Source: Muricauda sp. SCSIO 64092 (GTDB lineage: Bacteria > Bacteroidota > Bacteroidia > Flavobacteriales > Flavobacteriaceae). Taken from it: DNA of 64,000 bases. The DNA is taken from the NCBI RefSeq assembly GCF_023016285.1, contig NZ_CP095413.1:4726501-4790500 (forward strand), in the 5' to 3' direction. The notes beneath the pieces were generated by a model. That model worked only from the letters and a program-made list of their open reading frames with translations, did no database searches and was not told the DNA's origin. The position numbers were made by a program, and so were the translations under genes. This document shows, piece after piece, positions 9,326 through 22,778 of this stretch (position 1 is its first letter; the number at the start of each line of letters is the position of its first letter).

Positions 9326-12300
9326 TTAAAATTCCAAAATAACACCTAGAGTAAACGACCTTGCATAAGGATAAACCCCTCCGGCAAAACCTTGCGAGAC
9401 CGAGTCGGTTCCTCTGTTATCGGTAATGCCGTTCACCTCCGGATCTCCCAATCTAAAATCAGAGAGTAACCAGAGATTGGTTCCTGTGAGGTAGACATTC
9501 AATCGATTAAAAGTATTTTTCAATGTTGAATTCTCCATGGGAACATCATAACTTAAGGTGGCTTGCCGCAACCTTAAGAAGGAGCCATCTTCGATATTAA
9601 CGCTACTGTTAGGGTTGAACAAGTTTGTGGACGCACCGGCACGTGGAATGTCCGATGTTTCATTAACACCTTCCCGCCATCTATTTAGCACAATGGGATC
9701 TAGATTCCGGTCTCCCCGACCAAAAAATGCGGTTTGGGATCTGATATTAAAAATCTCATTGCCATATTGACCATGAAAGAATAGGTCAAGTGATAGATTT
9801 TTGTAGGTGAACGTATTTCTGATACCCCCGAAGAAATCGGGCTCGGGCGTACCAAGAATTTGTACATCCTCATTGTTCCATACGGGGTTGTCATCCAAAT
9901 TCTCGAATCGGGGGCCACCTATAAAGGAAAGTCCTTCCCGACCATCATCAATAATTTCCTGGGCTGTTTTATAGGTACCCAAATAATTAAGCCCGACAAA
10001 TACCGGCAAACGTTCGCCCACAATCAACCGGGCAGAGCTACCTCCCTGACTCCCTGTACTTTGAATACCGATAAAGTCCCTTCCATCCAGTTCAAGCACT
10101 TCGCTTCTGTTGGCAGATATCGTTATTTGCGATTCCCATTTAAAATTAGGCTTATCAATATTTATCGTGTTCAATCCAATTTCAAATCCTTGATTCCTGA
10201 CCGATCCTATATTCTGCAATTGGGTACCACCCCCAGCTTGGGCGGCAATGTCCGTTCCAAGCAGTAGATCCTCGGTCTTTTTATTGTAATAATCGACCTC
10301 TAGGCTTAAGCGATTCTTAAAAAGGCCCAGTTCCAGGCCAATGTCCAATTGTCTTGTGGTTTCCCATTTAAGCCCATCACTGGGGATTCTATCAGGTAAA
10401 ACTCCATTGGTCAACTGGTTGTTGAACACGGTATTGACCACTTCGTAAATGGGCAATGAATTGTACGTACTCACCCCCTGCTCGCCAACAATACCATAAC
10501 TGCCCCTGATTTTTAATCTGTTGATGGTTTCAGAATTGATTAAAAAGTTTTCCTGGTCTATGTTCCATGCCACACCCACCGACGGGAAAAAAGCATATTT
10601 TTCACCCTCTTCAAAAACCGATGAACCATCATACCTGCCAACCAAGGTCAATAAATACTTACTGTTAAAACTATAATTTACCCGGCCAAGAAACGAGGTA
10701 AGGGTCCTTTGGTTGTATCCTGAGTTTACCACATTTTGCAAAGGGTCTCCCAACGAGAGTTCGTTAAACGAAAGGGCATCCAGAGGAATTTGGTTAGCTT
10801 CTGATAACGCACTTTCAGCAGTGTTTTTTTGCCAGGTAAAACCGCCCAAAAACTTTATAACGTGTTTTCCCAAATCCAAATCATAATTGAAGGTATTCTC
10901 GTTCAACAAGTTTTGTTGAAAGTTGGTTTCAACACTGGCAAACCCTCCATTGCCGGCTATAACACGTTCAGGCAATAAACCTGGCCGAAAATCATTGTTT
11001 TTTGTGTACGTAAGTTCGGCACCGAAGGTGCTCCTTAGCGTAAAGTTTTTGAAGAGCTTGTATTCACCATAGACGTTGGCCAACATATTGGTGACCAGGG
11101 TATGATCTACCCGTAGCTCTATATCGGCAACAGGGTTTCGCTCCGTTGAAGAACTGATTGGATTGGTTCCCGTAAAATTTCCATCTTCGTCATAAACGGC
11201 CCTGATCGGTAAAACTGATGTAACGATTCCTGAATAGGATACTTTATTGTTTTCCCGCTTGAAATGTGAACCGTTAAAGCGAAGTCCGAAATTGAATCGT
11301 TCACTGGGCCGCACATCAATATTGGTCCTTAAGGTATATCTTTCAATACCCGATGCCCTAACAACGCCTTTTTGATCAAAATGATTGAGCGCAACATAAT
11401 AGTTACTGTTTTCAGAGCTACCTGCAATGGATAGGTCCGTATTGGTCACAAAGCCCGTTTGCGAAATTATATCAAGCCAATCGGTATCCGGGATGTCGCT
11501 TCCGTCAAATTGCAAGGGCAAATCCGGATCAATGGCACCAAAACCATCATCACCGGGAACAAACTGCCCGGACTCGTTGATATAGTCGACATAACCTTGA
11601 CCGCCCAAGATTTCAATTTGATTGGCGGTTTCCTGAACACTGGTGTAATGGTTCAGGGTAATTTTGGGCTTGGCCTGCGAAATGCCCTTACCATTTTTGG
11701 TAGTCACCAATATAACTCCGGCAGCACCCCTGGTACCGTAAATGGAAAGGGCCGTAGCATCTTTTAATATTTCTACCGATTGAATGTCATTGACATTAAG
11801 GTTGTTAAGGTTAAAATCGGTACCTGTAATAAAACCATCCACCACATAAAGGGGCGCATTATTGCCATTAATGGAGCTGTTACCTCGAATTCTAATGGTA
11901 GAACCGGCCCCAGGGGTACCATTATTGGAAGTTACCGCAACCCCGGTTGCCCTACCTTGAAGGGCTTGATCCAGCCTTACAACGGGCTGTTTTTCAAGTA
12001 CGTCGGATTTTACCTGTGCCACTGAAGACACCAAATCCTTCTTTGTTGTAGTACCGTAACCAATGACCACCACTTCGTCCAATTGTTCGGTATCTTCCCT
12101 AAGTACTACTTCAATGGTGGTTTGTCCGTTCAATGCAATTTCCTGGGCAACAAAACCAATATAAGAAATGGAAAGTACTGCATTCCGATTGGAGACATTG
12201 ATCACAAAATTTCCATCAAAATCCGATTGTACCCCATTGGCCACCCCTTTTTCTATAACGTTTGCTCCCGGTAAAGGCGTACCGTCTTCAGCCAAAATTG

Positions 12301-12424
12301 TACCTTCGACCCTGACATTATCTTGAGCTTGTACGATACTGCCGGAACTTAATAAAAAAAGAAAAAGGCAAAAACATGGCCATGCGCGTTTTTTATGAAA
12401 AACGCTGATTTTTAGTTGATTCAT
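9326..12424 (-). CDS. SusC/RagA-family TonB-linked outer membrane transporter
   Basis: TonB-dependent oligosaccharide importer of 1032 residues. A basic N-terminus and signal peptide end near SSGSIVQAQ. The carboxypeptidase-regulatory-like domain (EGTILAEDGTPLPGANVIEKG, about residues 40-110; quoted in part) is followed by the SusC-specific TonB-box region DEVVVIGYGTTTKKDL and the plug with IRIRGNSSINGNNAPLYVVDG (about 175-195). The barrel ends YARSFTLGVILEF. The gene lies between the hybrid sensor (upstream, same strand) and susD (downstream), and the locus carries a beta-galactosidase and sulfatases, so a sulfated galactan fragment is the likely cargo. Confidence 0.95.
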   Translation of the reverse strand: MNQLKISVFHKKRAWPCFCLFLFLLSSGSIVQAQDNVRVEGTILAEDGTPLPGANVIEKGVANGVQSDFDGNFVINVSNRNAVLSISYIGFVAQEIALNGQTTIEVVLREDTEQLDEVVVIGYGTTTKKDLVSSVAQVKSDVLEKQPVVRLDQALQGRATGVAVTSNNGTPGAGSTIRIRGNSSINGNNAPLYVVDGFITGTDFNLNNLNVNDIQSVEILKDATALSIYGTRGAAGVILVTTKNGKGISQAKPKITLNHYTSVQETANQIEILGGQGYVDYINESGQFVPGDDGFGAIDPDLPLQFDGSDIPDTDWLDIISQTGFVTNTDLSIAGSSENSNYYVALNHFDQKGVVRASGIERYTLRTNIDVRPSERFNFGLRFNGSHFKRENNKVSYSGIVTSVLPIRAVYDEDGNFTGTNPISSSTERNPVADIELRVDHTLVTNMLANVYGEYKLFKNFTLRSTFGAELTYTKNNDFRPGLLPERVIAGNGGFASVETNFQQNLLNENTFNYDLDLGKHVIKFLGGFTWQKNTAESALSEANQIPLDALSFNELSLGDPLQNVVNSGYNQRTLTSFLGRVNYSFNSKYLLTLVGRYDGSSVFEEGEKYAFFPSVGVAWNIDQENFLINSETINRLKIRGSYGIVGEQGVSTYNSLPIYEVVNTVFNNQLTNGVLPDRIPSDGLKWETTRQLDIGLELGLFKNRLSLEVDYYNKKTEDLLLGTDIAAQAGGGTQLQNIGSVRNQGFEIGLNTINIDKPNFKWESQITISANRSEVLELDGRDFIGIQSTGSQGGSSARLIVGERLPVFVGLNYLGTYKTAQEIIDDGREGLSFIGGPRFENLDDNPVWNNEDVQILGTPEPDFFGGIRNTFTYKNLSLDLFFHGQYGNEIFNIRSQTAFFGRGDRNLDPIVLNRWREGVNETSDIPRAGASTNLFNPNSSVNIEDGSFLRLRQATLSYDVPMENSTLKNTFNRLNVYLTGTNLWLLSDFRLGDPEVNGITDNRGTDSVSQGFAGGVYPYARSFTLGVILEF

Positions 12425-12464
12425 AGCTTTCAGTTTAGTTAGTTATCAGTTATTTATACCGAAA

Positions 12465-12472
12465 CAAAACTA
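12465..12472 (-). promoter_or_regulatory. Bacteroidota -7 element upstream of susC
   Basis: On the minus strand the sequence TAGTTTTG fits the Bacteroidota -7 consensus TAnnTTTG. It lies 41 bases before the susC start codon in the 114-base gap after the sensor gene. No clear -33 TTG element is seen at the expected distance, consistent with a promoter that needs an activator such as the HTCS protein. Confidence 0.45.
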
Positions 12473-12538
12473 AAGCCATCTTCAACTTGGCTATGGGACA
12501 TATCGTTTAGTCTAGGGGGTCAAATAGCCCACTTTATT

Positions 12539-15500
12539 TTAATTTTTTGCAACTTTCTGTTTATAATACGATGGTAGGCATTGGAACTGTTTTTGAAAAC
12601 AGGTTTTAAAATATTTGTAATCATTGAAGCCCACGTCATAAGCAATTTCACTTAAATTCATGTCGGTGGTCAAAATCAATAAAGCTGCCCTCTTTAAACG
12701 GATCGACCTAATAAACGCGGTCAGGGATAGGTCTGTCAATGATTTCATTTTCCGGTAAAGGGTAGATTGGCTCATATGTAGTTCTTCCACCAAATTGTCT
12801 ATTCCAAAGTTTGGGTTGTGCAAATTGTTCTCCACAACGAGCATCGCTTTTTGAATAAAGGCGTTTTCCGGTTCATTGACCTCATCGACTTCAGAATCGG
12901 ACGGTTCAAACCAAATTTTGTTCGTTAAGTATTCTTTTAGCCTGGAACGATTTTGCAGTAACCCCGTAATTCTGGCCTTTACCACATTGGGGTTAAATGG
13001 TTTGGTAATATAATCGTCCGCTCCGGTTTTTAAACCTTCTATCTCAAAAACAGTTGATGTTCTTGCGGTCAATAAAATAATGGGGATGTGCGAAGTATTT
13101 TTATGGGATTTTAGCCCTTTGCAAAGTGTAATACCATCTGTTTCCGGCATCATTACATCACTTATGATCAGATCGGGCATTTTTTCCATTGCCATATCAT
13201 AGCCTTCTTTGCCGCCCTCGGCCCTCAATACCTTGTACTGCTCAGAAAGCACATCCTCTAAATAATCCAGGATTTCAGTATTGTCATCAATTATAAGTAT
13301 GGTAACTTTTTGGGATGTCACAGCGAGGGGGGCAATTTGTTTTTTGGTTTTCCGTGGATAGGCTGCAATGTTATCCGTTCTAATAAAGGCATCATTGATA
13401 CTGTCTTTGTAGAATATGGGATCCGTCCCTATTTTGATGGTAAATTCAGACCCTTCATTTTTTTTGCTCTTTACCGTGATGGAACCATTGTGCAATTCAA
13501 TAATTTTCTTGGTAAAGGCAAGTCCAATACCACTTCCGATCATTTGACTGGAGCTTGCACTTTTGATCTGGAAGTACATGTCAAAAATCTTGTCCAGGTT
13601 TTTCGAACTTATTCCAATGCCCGTGTCCTGTATGATCAACACACACTTTTTAGCTTCAGATTTTAGTCTCAAAGTTATCCGATCTCTTGGTCCGCTATAT
13701 TTTAAGGCATTTGACAATAGGTTGCAAAGTGCAATTTCCATCTTGTTCCTATCAAAAGGGAAGCACAGTTCTTCCACCTCGGGTTCAAAATGGTATGAAA
13801 TCCCTTTCTCTTTGGCCAAGTCTTTAAAATAGAGAAACACTTCGTTGGAGAACCTTACGAAATTACCTTCGGACGCGTTTAATTGTAAATGCCCTTTTTC
13901 TGCTTTTCTAAAATCCAATAATTGATTTATCAAATTCGATAACCTATTGGTATTTCGCTCTACGGTATTGATTTTATTCTTTACATTATCGTTCAGATCT
14001 TCAATGCTTTGAAGTTCCTGTAGCGGCCCTTGCATTAAAGTTAGTGGTGTTCTAAATTCATGGGATATGTTGGTGAAAAAATTGAGTTTGGTTTCATTTA
14101 TTTCGTACTCTTTTTCCTTTTCCATCTTAAGGATCTCCACATTCCTTTTTAGTAAAAGCTGTTTCTGTTTAAATTTTAGGAACGTATAAATGGCAAGGCC
14201 CGTTAGCAATACATAAATGCAAAATGCCCATGTACTCAGCCAAGGTGATTGTGCAACTCGTATCTCCATTGTTTTAGTGGGCCCCCAGTTTTGATTGTCC
14301 CGTGTACCTGCCACCTGCAATTGGTAATGTCCTGCGGGTAGACTGGCGAAGTTTATTTCGTTTTTATCGAGCAGATCGATCCAATTTTCATGTATTTCCT
14401 TTAATCGATATCTGTACTTGACGTTCAGGTTTCCCAAAAAATCATTGGTATTGAAACCGATGGACAGGAAATCATGATCTGAATCCAATTGAATCTCTTT
14501 TGCATAGCTGAAGTTTCTGTCTATAATAGCATTCTCTCCCTTATATTCTATTTTTTCGTTGTTTACCCTTAAGCTAGAAAAAACGATTTCCGGGATTTCA
14601 TTCGGTATTTCAATATTGTAGGGGTCAAAATAGGTTATGTTGTTAATGCCCCCGAAATAGAGTTGTCGGTTTTTAAAGTTATAGGAACTCCTGTCATTAA
14701 AAGCTATGGTGCTTTCACCATCCCGTTCCCCGAACGTTAAAAAAGATTGATTTCCAGGGTCGTATTTGACGATATCGGTAGCGGTGGACATCCAAATGTT
14801 TTCCTCCCTATCCAAAAGTATTGAGCTGATGTAGTCATCTTTGAGTCCATCTTTTGTGGTCAACCGTTGTTGTATGCTTAGTTTTTTTGTGGCCGCGTCG
14901 TAACTAAGTTGTATAAGCCCACCTGGGGTTCCCAACCAAATGCTATTGTCCTGGATTTGAATATCATTGATAATGACACTCGGCAGTTCTTCTTCCAATA
15001 ACCTTGAATGGTGTATAAAACTATCTTTGGTGGCATCGTATAGGTGAAGGCCATGGTATGTTCCAACCCAAATGAGTCCTCTATTATCTTTCACGATTCC
15101 AGTGATTCTGTTGCTCATTAGCCCAAAATTGTTTTTGGCATCGTCGCGGTAAGACCTATACTTGCTCTCATCTGTCATCTTTTTAAGGGGTATTTTGTAG
15201 ATGCCCGTTTGTTGGGTACCTATAAAGAGGTTTTCCCTAAAGTCTATGTAAAATGCGGTTACCCGGTTTAAAGAGGTGTTGGAGTATCGTATTTCGCCAT
15301 TGATCAGGTCTAGAACCTGAAAGTTTTTTCCCGTACCTACAAATAGTTGGTTCTTGTAACGGTAAAAGCAGTTGACCTTGCCATTGTCAAAACCTTTGAC
15401 TTTTCGCTGATCGTGGATTGAACTCCCTTTAAAAAGACCGCTTTTGCTCGTACCGATGAAAAGGTTGGTCGAATCTTTATAGATAGCCGTAATGTTTTGG

Positions 15501-16561
15501 TGGCTATCCAATTCCGAACCCCTTAGGTCCAGGCTGGCATTTTTAAACCCTTTATTGGGTGTGAGCTTCACCACACCAGCGTTGGCCGTGCCCACCCAAA
15601 CCTGTTTTTTGGCATCGTGGTGCACGTTTAGGATAATTGCATAATTCTCTTTGATCTGTTGTGTATTCTTTGGGCTAATTTCAATTTTACTAAAAGTGCT
15701 AAGGTCCTTATTGCTTTTGTAGAGCCCCTTGCCCCATGTGCCTATCCATAGATTATTGTCATGGTCCAGAGACAACCTTTTGGAAAAAAAGCTCCCTACG
15801 TTCGTTTCAATACCATCAATGGTTTCCGTTTGGTAATCAAAGTAGAACAATTGGGAATTTTGTCCCCTACTGGACACCCATATCCTATTTCTGAATTCAT
15901 CATAAACAACATCAAAAAGGGGCGTATTGAGCTTGTACCTGTCAACCGACTTTTTGTAAATATTGTAGCGTATCAATTCTTCGTCCACTGCAAACCATAG
16001 ATCGCCGTTCAGCCCTTTACTGATCCCGTAAATTGTTGAACTGTATTTCAAATGTGCAATGCGTGTTTTTTTTATGGGGTCTATTCCATAGATTCCTTTA
16101 TCCCACGTACCTATCCAAATAGAATTATCATCGGCCTGTGCAATGCTGTTTACCCTAATATCACCCGTTGTCTCCTGGTCTTTGGACCGAAAAAGATGGT
16201 TATAATTCAGGACCTCGTTGTTTTCCGGTTTAAAACTGGTCAAACCGGCACTTTTGGTTCCAATCCATATGACATTGTTGTTGCCCTTGAACAGTATTTC
16301 AATGTTCTCGTTTTTTAATTGGTCGTAACCCAATGATGGCTTTATATATGAAAAGGTGTATCCATTGAATTTTGTAATACCGTTTTCTGTGGCAAACCAT
16401 TTATTGTTCAATTCATCGCTGACTATCGAGGTGACATAATTATTGGACAGCCCTTCTTCCGTTGAAATGAACTCTTGTATGTAATCATTGGTCTGGGATT
16501 GGCAAAAAATATTGACCATACAGAACATAAAAAGCATAAATGGCAAACGAAAGTCTTTCAT
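12539..16561 (-). CDS. Hybrid two-component system sensor/regulator (HTCS)
   Basis: A 1340-residue one-protein signalling system that spans the inner membrane, senses a glycan fragment in the periplasm and activates its PUL. Order of domains: signal peptide (about 1-23), two seven-bladed beta-propellers made of Reg_prop repeats such as NNKWFATENGITKFNGY and NVIWIGTKSAGL, a Y_Y_Y domain (about 690-765), a membrane segment (WAFCIYVLLTGLAIYTFL), a HisKA domain with NISHEFRTPLT (His834), a HATPase with IIQDTGIGISSKNL, a receiver domain with phospho-acceptor Asp1135 in ISDVMMPETDG and Lys in ITKPF, and a C-terminal AraC-type HTH (MNLSEIAYDVGFNDYKYF). It is divergent from the beta-galactosidase/sulfatase operon and precedes susC, so it is probably the locus regulator. 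Confidence 0.95.
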   Translation of the reverse strand: MKDFRLPFMLFMFCMVNIFCQSQTNDYIQEFISTEEGLSNNYVTSIVSDELNNKWFATENGITKFNGYTFSYIKPSLGYDQLKNENIEILFKGNNNVIWIGTKSAGLTSFKPENNEVLNYNHLFRSKDQETTGDIRVNSIAQADDNSIWIGTWDKGIYGIDPIKKTRIAHLKYSSTIYGISKGLNGDLWFAVDEELIRYNIYKKSVDRYKLNTPLFDVVYDEFRNRIWVSSRGQNSQLFYFDYQTETIDGIETNVGSFFSKRLSLDHDNNLWIGTWGKGLYKSNKDLSTFSKIEISPKNTQQIKENYAIILNVHHDAKKQVWVGTANAGVVKLTPNKGFKNASLDLRGSELDSHQNITAIYKDSTNLFIGTSKSGLFKGSSIHDQRKVKGFDNGKVNCFYRYKNQLFVGTGKNFQVLDLINGEIRYSNTSLNRVTAFYIDFRENLFIGTQQTGIYKIPLKKMTDESKYRSYRDDAKNNFGLMSNRITGIVKDNRGLIWVGTYHGLHLYDATKDSFIHHSRLLEEELPSVIINDIQIQDNSIWLGTPGGLIQLSYDAATKKLSIQQRLTTKDGLKDDYISSILLDREENIWMSTATDIVKYDPGNQSFLTFGERDGESTIAFNDRSSYNFKNRQLYFGGINNITYFDPYNIEIPNEIPEIVFSSLRVNNEKIEYKGENAIIDRNFSYAKEIQLDSDHDFLSIGFNTNDFLGNLNVKYRYRLKEIHENWIDLLDKNEINFASLPAGHYQLQVAGTRDNQNWGPTKTMEIRVAQSPWLSTWAFCIYVLLTGLAIYTFLKFKQKQLLLKRNVEILKMEKEKEYEINETKLNFFTNISHEFRTPLTLMQGPLQELQSIEDLNDNVKNKINTVERNTNRLSNLINQLLDFRKAEKGHLQLNASEGNFVRFSNEVFLYFKDLAKEKGISYHFEPEVEELCFPFDRNKMEIALCNLLSNALKYSGPRDRITLRLKSEAKKCVLIIQDTGIGISSKNLDKIFDMYFQIKSASSSQMIGSGIGLAFTKKIIELHNGSITVKSKKNEGSEFTIKIGTDPIFYKDSINDAFIRTDNIAAYPRKTKKQIAPLAVTSQKVTILIIDDNTEILDYLEDVLSEQYKVLRAEGGKEGYDMAMEKMPDLIISDVMMPETDGITLCKGLKSHKNTSHIPIILLTARTSTVFEIEGLKTGADDYITKPFNPNVVKARITGLLQNRSRLKEYLTNKIWFEPSDSEVDEVNEPENAFIQKAMLVVENNLHNPNFGIDNLVEELHMSQSTLYRKMKSLTDLSLTAFIRSIRLKRAALLILTTDMNLSEIAYDVGFNDYKYFKTCFQKQFQCLPSYYKQKVAKN

Positions 16562-16700
16562 TTTTGTATTGATCGTTTATACCATGAACTTAATGTATTT
16601 ACTTTAAACAATGGCGTTTTGAACTATTACTACCCTATAATTGATTCATATACCCCATTTTTTATACACTGATATTATGGAGCTTTGTAATCCAATATGA

Positions 16701-19886
<3,186 letters not shown>

Positions 19887-19889
19887 GCC

Positions 19890-21329
19890 ATGAAAATTTT
19901 TAGATTGTTCCATCTGTTTACGTTACTGATTTTGCTTTTTTCCTCATGTAGGGAAAAAGAGCAAAACAATCGTTCGGAAAACGAGTCAAAAAAACCAAAC
20001 ATCATCTACATCATGGCGGATGATTTGGGTTACGGAGACCTGGGAATATATGGCCAAAACAAGATAAAAACCCCCCGATTAGATCAGATGGCCCAAGAGG
20101 GCATGATGTTTACCCAGCATTATGCGGGTTCAACGGTGTGCATGCCTTCCAGAGCTTCTTTAATGACGGGGTACCACACTGGGCATTCAACGGTGAGGGG
20201 CAACCCCAGGTGGACGTTTACCGGTAGTGCGGTCGATCTATCGTTGCAAGATGTTACCGTTGCCGAAGAATTAAAAAGGGCCGGTTATACGACCGGACTC
20301 ATTGGAAAATGGGGGTTGGCCGAGAAGGACCTGACCAGCATGCCCAACAATCAAGGGTTCGATTATTTCTATGGATATCGAAAGCATAAAACGGCACACT
20401 ATTATTATCCGGATACCCTATACCGCAACAATAAGGCCATTGCAACAGGTAATAAGGTGCATGAGAAGGAAGGAACCTACTCCCATGACTCCTTTGCGGA
20501 AGACGCGCTCGATTATATAAAAAAGAATAAAGACACGACCTTCTTTCTGTACTTGGCATTCACTATCCCGCATTATGAACTGGAAGTACCCGAAGATTCC
20601 AAGGCGCCATACAAAAAATTGAATTGGGAAGAGCGCACCCTACCCTCAAGAAAAGGGGGGTATCAGCATGATGAAGATGGCAACGCCACCTACGCGGGAA
20701 TGGTTTCCAGGATGGATATGCATGTAGGCCAATTATTGGATATGTTGAAGGAATTGGGCATCGATAAAAATACCCTGGTCATTTTTACAAGTGACAATGG
20801 CCATGAATATGACCGTGGATTCTTCAATAGCAATGGGGGTTTTCAAGGGCGAAAACGGGATTTATACGATGGTGGTATTCGAATCCCATTTATTGCCAGA
20901 TGGCCAGAAACCGTACCCGCCAATAGTACTACCGAACACATTTCCGCTTTTTGGGATTTTCTTCCCACGGCCTGCGAAATAGCGGGCGTAGCACCTACTG
21001 AAAAAGACCTTGATGGCATATCGTATTTACCAACACTTTTAGGGAATGATGAAAATCAAAGCAAACACGATTACCTCTATTGGGAGTTCAATGAAGGAAA
21101 AGGACCTGTTCAAGGCATTAGAAAAGACCAATGGAAAGCGGTAAAATATCTTGGAAAACCGGTAGAGCTTTACCATATCGTGGAAGACCCGGGAGAGGAA
21201 AAAGACCTTGCCGAATCCATGCCCGAATTGGCCGGAGAAATGGGTGAAATCATAAAAAATGCAAGAACCCCCGATCCTAATTTTTTGTTGGATTACCATC
21301 CACGTGTCAAAAAAAAGAATAAAAAATAA
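19890..21329 (+). CDS. S1-family sulfatase 1, Cys-type lipoprotein
   Basis: Sulfate-ester hydrolase of the alkaline-phosphatase fold, 479 residues. A lipoprotein signal ends at Cys20 (LLFSSC). The metal site begins MADDLGYGDLGIYG, the formylglycine motif is CMPSR with Cys84 to be oxidised, GKWGL (normally GKWHL) and TSDNGHEYDRGF complete the active site. The sulfatase needs a formylglycine-generating enzyme, and one is encoded in this locus at 31.7 kb. It is the first of five sulfatases with almost no spacing between them. The GKWHL His is replaced by Gly. The S1 subfamily and sulfate position attacked cannot be set from sequence reading alone. Confidence 0.93.
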   Translation: MKIFRLFHLFTLLILLFSSCREKEQNNRSENESKKPNIIYIMADDLGYGDLGIYGQNKIKTPRLDQMAQEGMMFTQHYAGSTVCMPSRASLMTGYHTGHSTVRGNPRWTFTGSAVDLSLQDVTVAEELKRAGYTTGLIGKWGLAEKDLTSMPNNQGFDYFYGYRKHKTAHYYYPDTLYRNNKAIATGNKVHEKEGTYSHDSFAEDALDYIKKNKDTTFFLYLAFTIPHYELEVPEDSKAPYKKLNWEERTLPSRKGGYQHDEDGNATYAGMVSRMDMHVGQLLDMLKELGIDKNTLVIFTSDNGHEYDRGFFNSNGGFQGRKRDLYDGGIRIPFIARWPETVPANSTTEHISAFWDFLPTACEIAGVAPTEKDLDGISYLPTLLGNDENQSKHDYLYWEFNEGKGPVQGIRKDQWKAVKYLGKPVELYHIVEDPGEEKDLAESMPELAGEMGEIIKNARTPDPNFLLDYHPRVKKKNKK

Positions 21330-22778
21330 ATGGGAAAATTTACAACTTTACTCGCCCTGATCTTACTTTTTAGCTGCGCCGAAAAGAAAAAAGAAGCTGA
21401 ATCCATCCAACAGTATAACATCCTTTGGATTGTCGCTGACGATCTTGGCACCGATTTGGGTTGTTATGGGACAGACATCATCCATACGCCAAATCTTGAT
21501 CAATTGGCCTCAGAATCCATTCGCTATACGAATTTGAATACGGTAACCGCCGTCTGCTCGCCAAGCCGTTCCTCTTTGATCACTGGCATGTACCCGGTCA
21601 CACTTGGCGTACACCAGCATAGGACACAGTTTAAGAAAGTGCTTCCGGAAGGTGTACAGCCCATAACGGAGTACTTCAAGGAAGCGGGATATTTTGTGAC
21701 CAACGGAAGGGGAAATCCTGAGGATAAGGGCGGTAAAACCGATTACAATTTTAAATACAAAGCTTCCGAAATGTACCAAGCCGGGCATTGGAGCAAGCGA
21801 GAGGAAGGACAACGGTTCTTTTCGCAGATACAAATTTTCTTTCCACATAGACCGTTCCATAAAGATTCACTGAACCCTATAGATCCGGACAAAGTGGAGC
21901 TACCCCCTTACTATCCCAACCATGAATTGTTGCGAAAAGATTGGGCCCTATATCTGGAGACCGTTCAATTGGTAGATCAAAAAGTTGGGGAAATCATGGA
22001 TCACTTAAAAGAAGAAGGCATTTTAGAAAACACGGTCGTATTCTTTTTTGGGGACCAGGGCAGGCCGCATGTTAGGGCAAAGCAATTTTTGTACAATGCC
22101 GGTACGAGTACCCCATTAATGGTCAGATGGCCAAATGGAAAAGGTGCGGGTACGGTGGATGATCGATTGGTCAGCAATGTAGATATCCCAGTAGCCGCCA
22201 TGAATTTAGCAAAGGTGCCCATTCCCGGCCATATTCAAGGTAAGGACTTTCTTAATGCTGTTGAAAGGAAGTATATATTCACAATGCGCGACCGACGGGA
22301 CGAAACGGTAGACCGCATACGATCCGTTAGAAACAAGAAATTCAAATACATCAAAAATTATTATCCAGATAGGCCTTATATGCAGCCAAATGTGTACAAG
22401 GACAATCGTTATCCGGCCCGACCCCTGTTGCGCCTGTTGTACGAACAGGGCAAGTTGAACGAAACACAGTCCCTTTTTGTTTCTGAAAGTAGACCAGCGG
22501 AAGAACTTTACGATTTGGAAAACGATCCGCATGAAGTCAACAATTTGGCCAACAATCCCGATTATGCCGCTACTTTGGAAACCATGCGAACCGTATTGGA
22601 AGAATGGGTGGCCGAAAATGATAAAGGAATCTATCCGGAAGATCAAAAAGAGATCGATCACGCCCATGGATTGATGATGGGTCGAAGGGCGAAAATGTTG
22701 AAGGAAAGAAATTTGGATGATGACGTTACCCACCAAGAAATGGTTGATTACTGGATGAAACGTTATGAATTGGAATAA
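21330..22778 (+). CDS. S1-family sulfatase 2, Cys-type lipoprotein (SGSH-like)
   Basis: A 482-residue sulfatase whose ATG follows the stop of sulfatase 1 directly. Lipobox Cys16 (ILLFSC). Metal-binding start IVADDLGTDLGCYG, formylglycine motif CSPSR with Cys76, and a C-terminal DLENDPHEVNNLANNP segment shared by many S1 enzymes. Unlike the other four, the second metal motif reads FFGDQGRPHVRAK, with Gln in place of the usual Asn of DNG, and no GKWHLG motif is present. In overall layout it resembles heparan-N-sulfatase (SGSH)-like enzymes, but a sugar-O-sulfate in the galactan is the more likely substrate here. Presumably tethered to the outer membrane or periplasm. Confidence 0.9.
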   Translation: MGKFTTLLALILLFSCAEKKKEAESIQQYNILWIVADDLGTDLGCYGTDIIHTPNLDQLASESIRYTNLNTVTAVCSPSRSSLITGMYPVTLGVHQHRTQFKKVLPEGVQPITEYFKEAGYFVTNGRGNPEDKGGKTDYNFKYKASEMYQAGHWSKREEGQRFFSQIQIFFPHRPFHKDSLNPIDPDKVELPPYYPNHELLRKDWALYLETVQLVDQKVGEIMDHLKEEGILENTVVFFFGDQGRPHVRAKQFLYNAGTSTPLMVRWPNGKGAGTVDDRLVSNVDIPVAAMNLAKVPIPGHIQGKDFLNAVERKYIFTMRDRRDETVDRIRSVRNKKFKYIKNYYPDRPYMQPNVYKDNRYPARPLLRLLYEQGKLNETQSLFVSESRPAEELYDLENDPHEVNNLANNPDYAATLETMRTVLEEWVAENDKGIYPEDQKEIDHAHGLMMGRRAKMLKERNLDDDVTHQEMVDYWMKRYELE

